A stretch of DNA of 64,000 bases from JAVDCA01 sp035293985 (GCA_035293985.1 DATGLS010000031.1:124001-188000); one strand, 5' to 3'. Positions 34,504 through 43,375 are shown, counted from the stretch's first letter. Program-made: numbers and translations. Notes: generated from the letters alone by a model not told the origin.

Positions 34504-35658
34504 GTGGCGACGCATCGGCTCGGCATCATCATGCACGGCGTCACCGGGCGCATGGGGCTCAACCAGCACCTCGAGCGCTCGATCGTGGCGATCCGCCAGG
34601 CGGGCGGGGTCACCCTGCCGAACGGCGACCGGGTGATGCCCGACCCGATCCTGGTCGGCCGCAACGCTGAGAAGGTCGCGGCGCTGGCGCGGCAGTACGG
34701 CATCGAGCGCTCCACCGCCGATCTCGATGCGGCGCTCAAGAACCCCGACGATACGGTCTTCTTCGACGCCGCCACCACGCAGATGCGCGCCGACCTCGTC
34801 ACGCGCGCGATCGAGGCGGGCAAGGACATCTATTGCGAGAAGCCGGTCGCCGACAGCCTCGACAAGGCGGTCAAGCTGGCGAAGTTCGCCAAGCACCGCG
34901 GCATCAAGCATGGGGTGGTTCAGGACAAGCTGTTTCTGCCTGGCCTGCGCAAGATGCGCATGCTGCGCGATTCCGGTTTCTTCGGCCGTCTCTTCGCGGT
35001 GCGTGGCGAGTTCGGCTACTGGGTGTTCGAGGGCGACTGGGGGCAGCCGGCGCAGCGGCCGAGCTGGAACTACAAGAAGGCGGAGGGCGGCGGCATCATT
35101 CTCGACATGCTGTGCCACTGGCGCTACGTGCTCGACCACGTGTTCGCGCCCGTCACCGCGGTGAGCTGCATCGGCGCGACGCACATTCCGAGCCGCGTCG
35201 ACGAGAACGGCAAGACCTATGCGGCGGACGTCGACGACGCCGCCTACGCGACCTTCCAGCTCGAGGGCGGCGTGATCGCGCACATAAACTGCTCGTGGTG
35301 CGTGCGCGTGCGCCGCGACGACCTGGTGACGTTCCAGGCCGACGGCACGCACGGCTCGGCGGTCGCCGGACTGACGCGCGCCTGGACGCAGCACCGGGTC
35401 AACACGCCGCGGCCGGTGTGGAATCCGGATGTGCCGCAAACGATGAAGTTCTTCGACCAGTGGGAAGAAGTCCCCGACAACATCACCTACGACAACGGCT
35501 TCAAGATCCAGTGGGAGGATTTCATCCGCCACGTCGTCGCCGGCACGCCGTGGAAGCACGATCTCGTCGAGGCCGCGAAGGGCGTGCAGCTGGCCGAGCT
35601 CGGGCTGCAGAGCTGGGCGGAGCGGAAGTGGCTGGATGTACCGAAGCTCGACATATGA
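34504..35658 (+). CDS. Gfo/Idh/MocA-family oxidoreductase
   Basis: 384-residue NAD(P)-dependent dehydrogenase. The Rossmann region at the N-terminus is unusual (IIMHGVTGRMGLNQHL in place of the common GxGxxG), followed by the EKPVADSL motif that carries the catalytic-loop Lys. The C-terminal domain includes EGGGIILDMLCHWRYVLDH. GTG 34504 follows AAGGGAGA and is preferred to an upstream in-frame start. 81 bp before a DUF993 gene; the pair probably belongs to one sugar- or polyol-like catabolic unit. Substrate unknown. Confidence 0.82.
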   Translation: MATHRLGIIMHGVTGRMGLNQHLERSIVAIRQAGGVTLPNGDRVMPDPILVGRNAEKVAALARQYGIERSTADLDAALKNPDDTVFFDAATTQMRADLVTRAIEAGKDIYCEKPVADSLDKAVKLAKFAKHRGIKHGVVQDKLFLPGLRKMRMLRDSGFFGRLFAVRGEFGYWVFEGDWGQPAQRPSWNYKKAEGGGIILDMLCHWRYVLDHVFAPVTAVSCIGATHIPSRVDENGKTYAADVDDAAYATFQLEGGVIAHINCSWCVRVRRDDLVTFQADGTHGSAVAGLTRAWTQHRVNTPRPVWNPDVPQTMKFFDQWEEVPDNITYDNGFKIQWEDFIRHVVAGTPWKHDLVEAAKGVQLAELGLQSWAERKWLDVPKLDI

Positions 35659-35669
35659 ACTTGCTCTTT

Positions 35670-35703
35670 CTTACCCCTCTCCCGCTTGCGGGGGAGGGGT
35701 AAG
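35670..35703. terminator. Hairpin between oxidoreductase and DUF993 genes (REP-like)
   Basis: CTTACCCCTCTCCCGC and its near-perfect inverse form a long stem with a 2-4 nt loop. No T-run follows, so it may stabilise or attenuate the transcript between two co-directional genes. The same ACCCCTC/GAGGGGT core resembles the REP at 32136-32285. Confidence 0.55.
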
Positions 35704-35739
35704 AGGCCGGCGTATGTGGCGAACTGATTGGAGAGCCTA

Positions 35740-36909
35740 GTGGCGACCATTTCCCTCCCCACCAAGGACCGCCGGCTCGAGCCGTACACCACGGGCGAGC
35801 CGATCGTGCTGCCGAAGAAGGGCGCGACGCCGAAGCTCAACCGCATCGCCTATGCGGCGACGCATGTGGTCGCCGACCCGCTGGCCGACGTCGATCCCTG
35901 GCTCGATGCCGCGATCGACTGGGAGCGGACGATCGCGTTCCGCGACTATCTGTGGGACCTCGGCCTCGGCGTCGCCGAGGCGATGGATACGGCGCAGCGC
36001 GGCATGGGGCTCGACTGGGCGGGTGCCAAGGAGCTGATGCGGCGCGCGCTCGGCGCCGCCAAGGCACGGCCGGGCGCGCTGATCGGCTGTGGCGTCGGCA
36101 CCGACCAGCTCGATGCCGGGCCGAATGTGACCATCGACGACGTGATCCGCGCCTATGAGGAGCAGATCGAGGCGATCGAGGCGATGGGCGGGCGGCTGAT
36201 CCTGATGGCGAGCCGCGCGCTCGCGCGCGCCGCCACGGGGCCGGACGACTATGCGCGCGTCTATGGCCGCATCCTCGCGCAGGTGAAGGAGCCGGTGATC
36301 ATCCACTGGCTCGGCGAGATGTTCGATCCGGCCCTCGCCGGCTACTGGGGCGCGGCCGATCATACGGCCGCGATGGAGACCTGCCTCGCGATCCTCGCCG
36401 ACCATGCCGCCAAGGTCGATGGCGTGAAGATCTCGCTCCTTTCCAAGGACAAGGAGATCGCCATGCGCCGCCGGCTGCCGGCCGGCATGCGCATGTATAC
36501 GGGCGACGACTTCAACTACGCGGAGCTGATCGCCGGCGACGAGGAGGGCCATTCCGACGCCCTCCTCGGCATCTTCGATGCGATCGCGCCGGCCGCCTCG
36601 CTCGCGCTGGCGCGGCTCGCGGCCGGCGACGTCCAGGGGTTCCACGGCATTCTCGAGCCGACCGTCCCGCTGTCGCGCCACATCTTTCGGGCGCCGACCC
36701 GCTTCTACAAGACCGGGGTCGTCTTCCTCGCCTGGCTCAACGGGCTGCAGGACCACTTCCTCATGGTGGGTGGCCAGGAGAGCGCGCGCTCGCTCATGCA
36801 TCTCGCCGAGCTGTTTCGGCTCGCGGACAAGGCACGCGTGCTGCACGATCCCGAGCTCGCGGCCGCACGCATGGCGCGCCTGCTCGCCGTGCATGGAGTC
36901 GCGTCATAG
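35740..36909 (+). CDS. DUF993 family protein (dihydrodipicolinate synthase-like barrel)
   Basis: 389 residues spanning the DUF993 domain, a TIM-barrel relative of dihydrodipicolinate synthase/aldolases. Recognisable blocks are RIAYAATHVVADP at the N-terminus, EPVIIHWLGEMFDPALAGYW in the middle, and KVDGVKISLLSKDKE with the lysine expected for Schiff-base chemistry. GTG 35740 is chosen for the GGAGAG site 5 nt upstream. Usually clusters with Gfo/Idh/MocA oxidoreductases and sugar isomerases, as here. No enzymatic activity is established. Confidence 0.8.
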   Translation: MATISLPTKDRRLEPYTTGEPIVLPKKGATPKLNRIAYAATHVVADPLADVDPWLDAAIDWERTIAFRDYLWDLGLGVAEAMDTAQRGMGLDWAGAKELMRRALGAAKARPGALIGCGVGTDQLDAGPNVTIDDVIRAYEEQIEAIEAMGGRLILMASRALARAATGPDDYARVYGRILAQVKEPVIIHWLGEMFDPALAGYWGAADHTAAMETCLAILADHAAKVDGVKISLLSKDKEIAMRRRLPAGMRMYTGDDFNYAELIAGDEEGHSDALLGIFDAIAPAASLALARLAAGDVQGFHGILEPTVPLSRHIFRAPTRFYKTGVVFLAWLNGLQDHFLMVGGQESARSLMHLAELFRLADKARVLHDPELAAARMARLLAVHGVAS

Positions 36910-36953
36910 CGGGCGCGTTGCGCGTATCGTCGAAAGGACGAACGAATCGCAAT

Positions 36954-36971
36954 CGATTCCGGATGGAATCG
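36954..36971. other. Inverted repeat in 240-bp gap before small gene
   Basis: CGATTCC-GGAT-GGAATCG, perfect 7-bp arms. The rest of 36910-37149 shows no gene; the palindrome may be an operator or a weak terminator for the DUF993 gene. Confidence 0.35.
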
Positions 36972-37149
36972 CGACGATTATTTCCTCGCCCGATTCACCA
37001 TCAGTCGACATAACTCGGTCACGATGGTCCGCCATATCGTGCGCCGCGACGCATCGTGCATATATGAGCAGCGCTAGATTCGTCGCGACAACAAGCGAGG
37101 AGCAGAGGAAACGCCCGGGATTTGCTTTCACGTCATCCGGAGCTTTCCT

Positions 37150-37389
37150 ATGGCCAAATCGCTCGCAATCCCCAGCGGATTTCCCACCCGATATGCCCGT
37201 CGCGCGCCGCCCTTCTCGGTGCGGCACGTGCTTCGCCGCATCGGCGACTGGTTCAGCAACTCGCAGCAACGCGAGGTCGAGCGCGACATCGAGAACTATC
37301 TCACCGAGCGCGGCCTCGATCGCTTCACCGATTCGATCGAGCGCGATATCGAGTATCGCTTCCTGGCGCGCCAGCGCGGCGATTTCTGA
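37150..37389 (+). CDS. Small hypothetical protein, 79 residues
   Basis: Unrecognised. The basic N-terminal half (PTRYARRAPPFSVRHVLRRI) is followed by an amphipathic, charged C-terminal half (EVERDIENYLTERGLDRFTD and a second ERDIEYRF). The repeat of an ERDIE unit suggests a helical protein. GGAG lies about 10 nt before the ATG, and a strong bidirectional terminator follows the stop, so it is probably expressed. No signal peptide or membrane segment. Confidence 0.6.
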   Translation: MAKSLAIPSGFPTRYARRAPPFSVRHVLRRIGDWFSNSQQREVERDIENYLTERGLDRFTDSIERDIEYRFLARQRGDF

Positions 37390-37415
37390 TCCCGTTGACC
37401 GACAAAAAGTGCGCG

Positions 37416-37440
37416 ATGGCCGGGTGTAGCCCGGCCATTT
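37416..37440. terminator. Bidirectional terminator between convergent genes
   Basis: Perfect 9-bp stem ATGGCCGGG/CCCGGCCAT with TGTAG loop, followed by TTT on the plus strand and preceded by AAAAAG, which reads as a T-run on the minus strand. It serves both the 79-residue gene and the convergent protease gene. Confidence 0.7.
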
Positions 37441-37445
37441 GCGTC

Positions 37446-38711
37446 TCAGCCCTTGCGCGAGCGATCGCTTGACGACCCGACGCGGTCACTTTCCTCGAAG
37501 CGCACATTGTAGAAGTTGCCGACCAGCCGTTCGGTCGGGAGAACGAAGAAGCCCTCCGCGGTGCGGCGGACCTTCTCGCCGCCCTCGATCCAGCTTTCGA
37601 AGCCGCCACGATCGTACGGATTGTGCAGGGTGACGAGGTCGTTCTTGGGATCGTAGGCGACGATCGCATAGGCGTGGTGCGAGTTGGATACCGTGACGCT
37701 GCGGCGGTCACGCAGCGCGTTCTGGATCGCGGTGCGGGTCTGCGTCAGCAGAGCGGCGTCGAGCGCATGATGGCTCTGCGGCGGAAAGATGATGGCGCGG
37801 CTGGGGTGCCCGGTGAGCAGACTGATGACGCTGGTGCTGCCGGTGCGGAAGCCGACTGAGTCGAGGGGCTCGCGGGTCGAGGCCTGCTTCGGCTCGTGCT
37901 GGATGCGCAGGATCGCGTAGGCTTTCTGCAGCACGCTGAGCCAGATGCCGTCCTTCGAGATCGTGTAGGTGGCGATCTCGCTGTCGGTCGGCGCCGGCAC
38001 GCGCATCGCCGGAAAGCCCGGAAATGTGACCGTGAAGCTGCCGTCGCGGTTGGCTGCGATCAGTCGCACGAGGGCCTGCGGATTGACCTGCGCGAGCGCG
38101 CCGGCGGCGGAGAGGAAGTAGCAGTCGCTGGTGAAATCCTGGCGGATCGCGTTGATACGCGGCAGACCTTCGACGAATAGCTCGCGCGGCTGCTCCTGCA
38201 GCTTCTTCATGCCGGCCACGAAGTAGCCAACGAAATTGCGGTCGAGCTTCCGCCCCTCGGTGAGCTGGCGCTCGATGGCATCGATTTCGGCGAGCGTGAA
38301 GCTGCGCGTCTGGTCGAGATGATTGTACTCGGTCGAGCCGAGCTTGAGCGCCGCCAGCGCTGCGGCGACCTCGCCGACGATGCGCGGGTCCTGCATGTCG
38401 GTCTCGATCTCCTCGCGGGTCAAGATGCCGTCGTGGTTGAGGTCCCATTGGGCGAAGTTGGCGCGCACGGCGGCGAGGAAATGTTGCGCGGCCGGCGAGA
38501 GCGCGACGGAGCGCGGCGCCGTCGGCGTCTGGGTGAGCGTCGCGACCTGCCGCGGCATGACGGGCTGCTGGCGCGGGGCGACCTGCTGCGGGGTGTCCGT
38601 CGACGCGTCGGGCACCGCCGCGGCCGGCAGGGACAAGGCCGTGAGGGCACCAAACGCCAGGGCGACGGCGGCTACGGTGGATCGGAGGAAGCTCATCTGC
38701 TTGACGGACAT
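37446..38711 (-). CDS. Secreted calpain-like (C2) cysteine protease with EF-hand
   Basis: 421 residues. A signal peptide of about 32 residues (hydrophobic core ending LPAAAVPDA) is followed by a Pro/Gln-rich spacer. A canonical EF-hand loop lies at 90-101 (Asp90, Asn92, Asp94, Glu101). The papain-like core has Cys197 (RQDFTSDCYFLSAAGALA), His346 (SNSHHAYAIVAYD) and Asn364 (TLHNPYDRGG), the order and context of calpains. EF-hand and calpain core in one small bacterial protein suggest Ca2+-dependent proteolysis in the periplasm or outside. Propeptide limits and substrate are unknown. Confidence 0.8.
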   Translation of the reverse strand: MSVKQMSFLRSTVAAVALAFGALTALSLPAAAVPDASTDTPQQVAPRQQPVMPRQVATLTQTPTAPRSVALSPAAQHFLAAVRANFAQWDLNHDGILTREEIETDMQDPRIVGEVAAALAALKLGSTEYNHLDQTRSFTLAEIDAIERQLTEGRKLDRNFVGYFVAGMKKLQEQPRELFVEGLPRINAIRQDFTSDCYFLSAAGALAQVNPQALVRLIAANRDGSFTVTFPGFPAMRVPAPTDSEIATYTISKDGIWLSVLQKAYAILRIQHEPKQASTREPLDSVGFRTGSTSVISLLTGHPSRAIIFPPQSHHALDAALLTQTRTAIQNALRDRRSVTVSNSHHAYAIVAYDPKNDLVTLHNPYDRGGFESWIEGGEKVRRTAEGFFVLPTERLVGNFYNVRFEESDRVGSSSDRSRKG

Positions 38712-38788
38712 GGCAAATCTCGCGGGTGCCAGCGACGGGCCCGTCCGTTAGTGGCTGGCAGGGACGAAGGGGTTCAAAAGCGCACGCG

Positions 38789-38892
38789 TCATCGCCGGGC
38801 GCGGCCAGGCGCGGCCCGCCCATCCCAAGTCCTTGCCCAAGCAAGAAAGGCGTGGATGCCCGCCTTCGCGTCGCCTTCGCGGGCATGACGGT
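38789..38892. repeat. Degraded REPIN, CCGTCATGCCCGG family
   Basis: The right half is intact (AAAGGCGTGGATGCCCG to GCGGGCATGACGG) and carries a small internal duplication of TTCGCGTCGCC-type sequence. The left half, from CGTCATCGCCGGGC, has diverged. It lies upstream of the protease and downstream of the dioxygenase gene. Confidence 0.6.
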
Positions 38893-38907
38893 CGAGAGAG
38901 ATGTTGC

Positions 38908-39966
38908 TTACCGCCCTGCGCGCAGGCGCTGGATCTGCATTTGCGCCAGGAAGGGCACGAGCGGGTGGGCGCCCATCTTCACGATGGTCGGCAGGTCGAG
39001 CTTGACCAGGGCCTCGCGCTGCTCGGGCGGCAGGCGGAATTTGTCGGCGTAGGCGCCGGAATCCGCCACGTACTGGGCGCGCTTGTCGGGTTCGTGGGCG
39101 AGGCCGTGCAGCGCCGCGGTGAGCTCGACCAGCTCGGGCTTGATCGAGGGATAGTGCGCGGCGTGCTCGGCCGGGCCGGCGCCGAACCAGCCGAGCGAGG
39201 CGTAGTTGTGGTGCCAGCTCGGGTCCATCGAGACGATGTCCGGCTTGCGCTCGCCGAGCGCGCCGGCGGCGCAGGCCCAGCAGCGCAGCTCGATGTTGCC
39301 GGTCTCGTCGAGCTCGGTCTCGTCATAGCCGATCAGCGACTTGAGGCGGCCGGACGCCAGCGCCTCGAGCGCGCGCTTGTCCCAGCCGAGCTCCGGATTG
39401 GAATAGCGGTCGGTGCCGGGAAAATGCGACATGCCGCCGCTCGACAGGATCACGGTCTTGAGGCCGAGCGCCGTGACGGTGCGCGCCACCGCCTGGCCGA
39501 ATTGATAGCAGCGCTCCATGGTGGGCTGCGGCGGCAGGTAGGCATTGACGTAGATCGGCAGCACCGGGCCGGTGTGGCCGAGATGGGTGAGTGGAATGCC
39601 GATCGCGTAGTCGATCTTGGCGGTCGACGTGAAGGCGGGGTCGAAGTTCTGCCGATAGAGCTGGCGCACCAGCTCGAAGCCGATCTCGCTCGGGACGTTC
39701 CAGTGGAACTTGCGCCCGGCGAATTCGCCGTGGGCCTCGCCGCCCACATGCACGGTGAACGCCGGGCACGCGTTGTGGAAGAACTGCTCGGCGTGATCGT
39801 TGGAGAAGATGATCCACAGATCGGGATCGAGCGCGCGCAGCTTGTTGCCGATGTCGGCCGCGACCTCACGCACATGCGCGACCACCGCCTTGTCCTCGGT
39901 GTCCGGCATGGTGAAAAACTGAGGTGCGTGCGGCAGCATGGCGCCGCCAACGACCGTCGACATCAT
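38908..39966 (-). CDS. Extradiol ring-cleavage dioxygenase, LigB-type with LigA-like tail
   Basis: 352 residues. The LigB-type catalytic domain has candidate Fe(II) histidines in GAMLPHAPQF, SNDHAEQFF and SSGGMSHFPG. The C-terminal 70 or so residues (LVKLDLPTIVKMGAHPLVPF) resemble the separate small subunit LigA, as in single-chain gallate or related dioxygenases. Type II extradiol enzymes open catechol-like rings using O2. ATG 39966 is supported by GAGGAGAG 5 nt upstream. It is divergent from a 4,5-dihydroxyphthalate-decarboxylase-like gene, consistent with protocatechuate-type meta cleavage. Exact substrate unknown. Confidence 0.82.
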   Translation of the reverse strand: MMSTVVGGAMLPHAPQFFTMPDTEDKAVVAHVREVAADIGNKLRALDPDLWIIFSNDHAEQFFHNACPAFTVHVGGEAHGEFAGRKFHWNVPSEIGFELVRQLYRQNFDPAFTSTAKIDYAIGIPLTHLGHTGPVLPIYVNAYLPPQPTMERCYQFGQAVARTVTALGLKTVILSSGGMSHFPGTDRYSNPELGWDKRALEALASGRLKSLIGYDETELDETGNIELRCWACAAGALGERKPDIVSMDPSWHHNYASLGWFGAGPAEHAAHYPSIKPELVELTAALHGLAHEPDKRAQYVADSGAYADKFRLPPEQREALVKLDLPTIVKMGAHPLVPFLAQMQIQRLRAGR

Positions 39967-40116
39967 CGCAGCTCTCCTCGCTCGGCGCGGGACGAGCCCG
40001 CGCATGACGGGGCAAAATATAACGCTCACGCGGAATCGACAAGCTGACACCACGGCAGGCTTCTGATTGAATGGTTGGTCAATTCCGCAAATCGACACGA
40101 CGGGACGAGGAAAACC

Positions 40117-41109
40117 ATGGTGGAAGTGCCGATAACGATCGCGTGCGGCAACTATGACCGCACTCAGGCGATCAAGGACGGCGTCGTCAAGGTGGAAGGC
40201 TGCGCCGTCACCTACCTGCCGCTCTATCCGGAGGAGATCTTCTTCCGCGCGTTCCGTTATGCGGAATTCGACGTCTCCGAGATCTCGTTCTCGAGCTACA
40301 TCCGCACGGTCGCGGCCGGCACCTCGGCCTATATCGGCATCCCGGCCTTCGTGTCGCGCATCTTCCGCCACTCGGGCATCTACATCCGAAAGGACGCCGG
40401 CATCAGCAAGCCCGAGGATCTGCGCGGCAAGCGCATCGGTCTGCCGGAATATCAGATCACGGCGGTGGTGTGGATGCGCGGGATGCTGCAGCACGAGTAC
40501 GGCGTGCATCCCTCGGAAATCCATTGGCGCAGCGGCGGCCAGGAGCAGCCCGGCCGGCACGAGCGCACGCCGCTGAAACCCATTCCGGGCCTCGACCTGC
40601 AGCCGATCGGCGACGACCAGACACTGGTCGACATGTTGCGCAAGGGCGAGCTCGACGCCCTGTTCACGGCGCGCGCCCCCTCCTCGTTCCTCAATCGCGA
40701 GCCGCACATCGAGCGGCTGTTTCCCGACACGCGCAATGCCGAGATCGCCTACTACAAGAAGACCGGCATGTTTCCGATCATGCACCTGATCGGCATCCGC
40801 AAGACGCTCGTCGCGCAATATCCCTGGCTCGCGACCAGCCTCTACAAGGCGTTCTGCGACGCCAAGGCGATCGCCATGACCAACCTGCGCGACGTCAACG
40901 CGCTCTTGGTGTCGCTGCCGTTCCTCGAAGCGGAGACGCGCGACACCGCCGCCGCCATGGGCGAGGATTTCTGGAAGTACGGTGTGCATCAGAATCTGCG
41001 GGAGATCGAGGCGCTCACACAGTATGCGCACGAGCAGGGCCTCGTCGACCGCAAGGTTGCACTCGAGGAGCTGTTCGCGCGCTCGACCTTCGAAATCTCC
41101 AAGGTGTGA
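40117..41109 (+). CDS. 4,5-dihydroxyphthalate decarboxylase-like protein
   Basis: 330 residues with the family opening ITIACGNYDRTQAIKDGVVK, then FFRAFRYAEFDVSEISFSSY and LRGKRIGLPEYQITAVVWMR. The family (Pht5/PhtD) shares the periplasmic-binding-protein type II fold, and its members are either decarboxylases of phthalate pathways or solute-binding relatives. No signal peptide, favouring an enzyme. ATG 40117 follows GACGAGG. It is divergent from the extradiol dioxygenase and upstream of a Liv-type importer, which fits uptake and degradation of an aromatic acid. Confidence 0.72.
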   Translation: MVEVPITIACGNYDRTQAIKDGVVKVEGCAVTYLPLYPEEIFFRAFRYAEFDVSEISFSSYIRTVAAGTSAYIGIPAFVSRIFRHSGIYIRKDAGISKPEDLRGKRIGLPEYQITAVVWMRGMLQHEYGVHPSEIHWRSGGQEQPGRHERTPLKPIPGLDLQPIGDDQTLVDMLRKGELDALFTARAPSSFLNREPHIERLFPDTRNAEIAYYKKTGMFPIMHLIGIRKTLVAQYPWLATSLYKAFCDAKAIAMTNLRDVNALLVSLPFLEAETRDTAAAMGEDFWKYGVHQNLREIEALTQYAHEQGLVDRKVALEELFARSTFEISKV

Positions 41110-41223
41110 CGAGGTACGAGCCTTGGGCGGCGTGTCGCCGCGCCTGCTGGCGCGCTCCGGACGGGTGGATTAGTCTTTTTGCGCAATCCGGCGCCAGCGA
41201 CCGGCGCCAGTGGGGAGCCGAGC

Positions 41224-42378
41224 ATGACACCACGATCGCATCGCCTTGCCGCGGCCTTCGCGGTCGCCAGTTTGACGATCCTGGCAGCCGCCGCGCACGC
41301 GCAGGACAAGGTCATCAAGATCGGCGCGCTGCTGCCGATCTCGGGGCCGGGATCCTATTTCGGCGTGCAGGACAAGCAGGGCATCGAGCTCGCGCTCGAG
41401 CAGGTCAACAAGACCGGCGTCAACGGCTACAAATTCGAGGTGAAATACGAGGACTCCGGCTGCAGCCCGCTGCCGGCGACCCAGGCGGCGAAGCGCCTGG
41501 TCGAGCAATACAAACCCGACGTCGCGCTGGGCGAGGAATGCTCGGACGCGACGCTTGCGATCATGCCGATCATGGAGCAGGCGAAGGTGCCGCTGATCAA
41601 TGCGGGCTCCTCGGCGATCAAGATCACCCAGCCGGGCAACCCGTGGACCTTCCGCATCTTTCCCGACGAGGTGATGCAGGGCAACAACATCGCGGCCAAT
41701 GCCTACAACAAGCTGAAGGCGCGCAGCGCGGTGCTGCTGCACGAGAACACCAATGCGGGCATCGGCAACGCCAACGTATTCAACGAAGCCTTCACCAAGC
41801 TCGGCGGCAAGGTTCTCGCCGACATCGGCTTCGGCCGCGACGTCAACGATTTCACCGCGATCGCAACGCGCATCGCGGGCCTCGGCCAGGTCGACGTGAT
41901 CCCGACCTATACGCTCGAGGGCCAAGGCCTCAAGATCACCCAGGCGCTGATGCAGGCGGGCGTCACCCGTGGCGGCGGCGGCCACGCAATCCAGCTCGGC
42001 ACCATCTGGCTGCCGTTCGGCTTCGAGCAGAAGGCCGGCCAGGCGGCGCTGGGCTACGTGCGCGCGGTCCAGTTCGATCCGCTCGACAAGCGCCCGCTGG
42101 TGCAGAATTTCATCGCCGCCTTCAAGGCGAAATACAACACGGCGCCGACACATCTCAACGCCCATGCCTATGACCAGGTCATGCTGATCGCCGACACCGT
42201 CAAGCGCGGCGCGACCGACGCGCAGTCGATCCGCGATGCGCTGGCCAAGACCCAGCACCTGCCCGCTGTGACCGGCACCATCACGTTCGACGCGCACAAC
42301 CAGAACAGCAGCATGGACACGATCCATTACATGGAGACGCTGCCGGATCTGTCGTGGAAGGCGCTCGGCTGGAACTGA
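41224..42378 (+). CDS. Branched-chain amino acid-type ABC substrate-binding protein
   Basis: 384-residue periplasmic binding protein. The signal peptide ends AAAHAQ and the mature protein begins DKVIKIGALLPISGPGSYFG. ATG 41224 has GGGGAG 6 nt upstream and opens directly on the signal peptide. First of five genes of a second, complete Liv-type importer running rightward. Proximity to ring-cleavage and decarboxylase genes suggests an aromatic-acid or related ligand, not proven. Confidence 0.9.
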   Translation: MTPRSHRLAAAFAVASLTILAAAAHAQDKVIKIGALLPISGPGSYFGVQDKQGIELALEQVNKTGVNGYKFEVKYEDSGCSPLPATQAAKRLVEQYKPDVALGEECSDATLAIMPIMEQAKVPLINAGSSAIKITQPGNPWTFRIFPDEVMQGNNIAANAYNKLKARSAVLLHENTNAGIGNANVFNEAFTKLGGKVLADIGFGRDVNDFTAIATRIAGLGQVDVIPTYTLEGQGLKITQALMQAGVTRGGGGHAIQLGTIWLPFGFEQKAGQAALGYVRAVQFDPLDKRPLVQNFIAAFKAKYNTAPTHLNAHAYDQVMLIADTVKRGATDAQSIRDALAKTQHLPAVTGTITFDAHNQNSSMDTIHYMETLPDLSWKALGWN

Positions 42379-42385
42379 GCAGCCG

Positions 42386-43264
42386 ATGACGCTCGTCCTG
42401 CAGCAGGGCATCAACGGACTCGTCCTCGGAAGTCTCTATGTCCTCGTCGCGCTGGGGCTGACGCTCGTCTACGGGGTCCTGGTGCAGATCAACTTCGCGC
42501 ATGCCGACGTGGTGACGCTCGGCGCGTTCTCGGCCTATTTCTTCATGCATGGGCTCGGCGGCGGCTACATTCCGAGCATTGCGGTGGCGCTGGTGGTCGG
42601 CGCAGCGTTGGGCTGGCTCTTGAACGCCGCGGTCTTCGCGCCACTGCGGCACAAGGGCAACGAGCTGTTGCCGCTTATCGCGACCATCGGCGTCTCGGTG
42701 ATGCTGGAGAACGCGATGTTGGCCTGGTTCGGGCCGATTCCTTATGCATTCGAATCGCCGCTGACCAACCACGTGATCCGATTCGGCCATGTCTTCATCA
42801 CGCTGCAGAACGTGCTGATCATCGTGACCTCGATCGCAACCATTGCGCTGCTCTACGCGTTCATGAAGTTCACGTTTCTCGGCAAGGCATTGCGCGCGGT
42901 GTCGCAAGATCGCGAGACCGCCGGCCTGATGGGCATCAATCCCGACCGCATCGTGATGCTGACCTTCGTGATCGCCTCCGCGCTCGCCGGCATGGCGGGC
43001 GCGCTGCTCGGGCCGGTGCTGGTGCTCACGCCGTTCGCCGGCACGTCGGTGATCGTGAAGGCCTTCGCGATCGTCATCATCGGTGGCTTCGGCAACGTCG
43101 AGGGCACGATCCTGGCCGGCCTTCTCGTCGGCCTGATCGAGAGCTTCACCACGCAGTATCTCGAGCCCGGCATGATCGACATCGTGGTGTTCGGCCTGCT
43201 GCTGCTCACGCTGGCGCTGCGGCCGACGGGGCTGATCGCCGAGCGGCGGGAAGAGAATGTGTAG
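42386..43264 (+). CDS. livH: Branched-chain amino acid-type ABC permease LivH
   Basis: 292-residue permease with the LivH N-terminal signature NGLVLGSLYVLVALGLTLVY and QINFAHADVVTLGAF. About eight hydrophobic segments. Starts 7 nt after the binding-protein stop. A REPIN lies between its stop and livM, breaking the otherwise compact operon. Confidence 0.9.
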   Translation: MTLVLQQGINGLVLGSLYVLVALGLTLVYGVLVQINFAHADVVTLGAFSAYFFMHGLGGGYIPSIAVALVVGAALGWLLNAAVFAPLRHKGNELLPLIATIGVSVMLENAMLAWFGPIPYAFESPLTNHVIRFGHVFITLQNVLIIVTSIATIALLYAFMKFTFLGKALRAVSQDRETAGLMGINPDRIVMLTFVIASALAGMAGALLGPVLVLTPFAGTSVIVKAFAIVIIGGFGNVEGTILAGLLVGLIESFTTQYLEPGMIDIVVFGLLLLTLALRPTGLIAERREENV

Positions 43265-43281
43265 CGCCGTCACATGCTCCT

Positions 43282-43375
43282 CCGTCATGCCCGGCCTTGG
43301 GTCGGGCATCCACGTCTTGCTTGCAGCGAGTGCGGAAGCAAGACGTGGATGGCCGGGACGAGCCCGCCCATGACG
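43282..43375. repeat. REPIN inside the importer operon, CCGTCATGCCCGG family
   Basis: Starts CCGTCATGCCCGG, contains the CATCCACGTCTTGCTT/AAGCAAGACGTGGATG stem and ends GCCCATGACGAG. It fills nearly the whole livH-livM gap, and the ATG assigned to livM lies within its last 6 bases. Confidence 0.78.
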
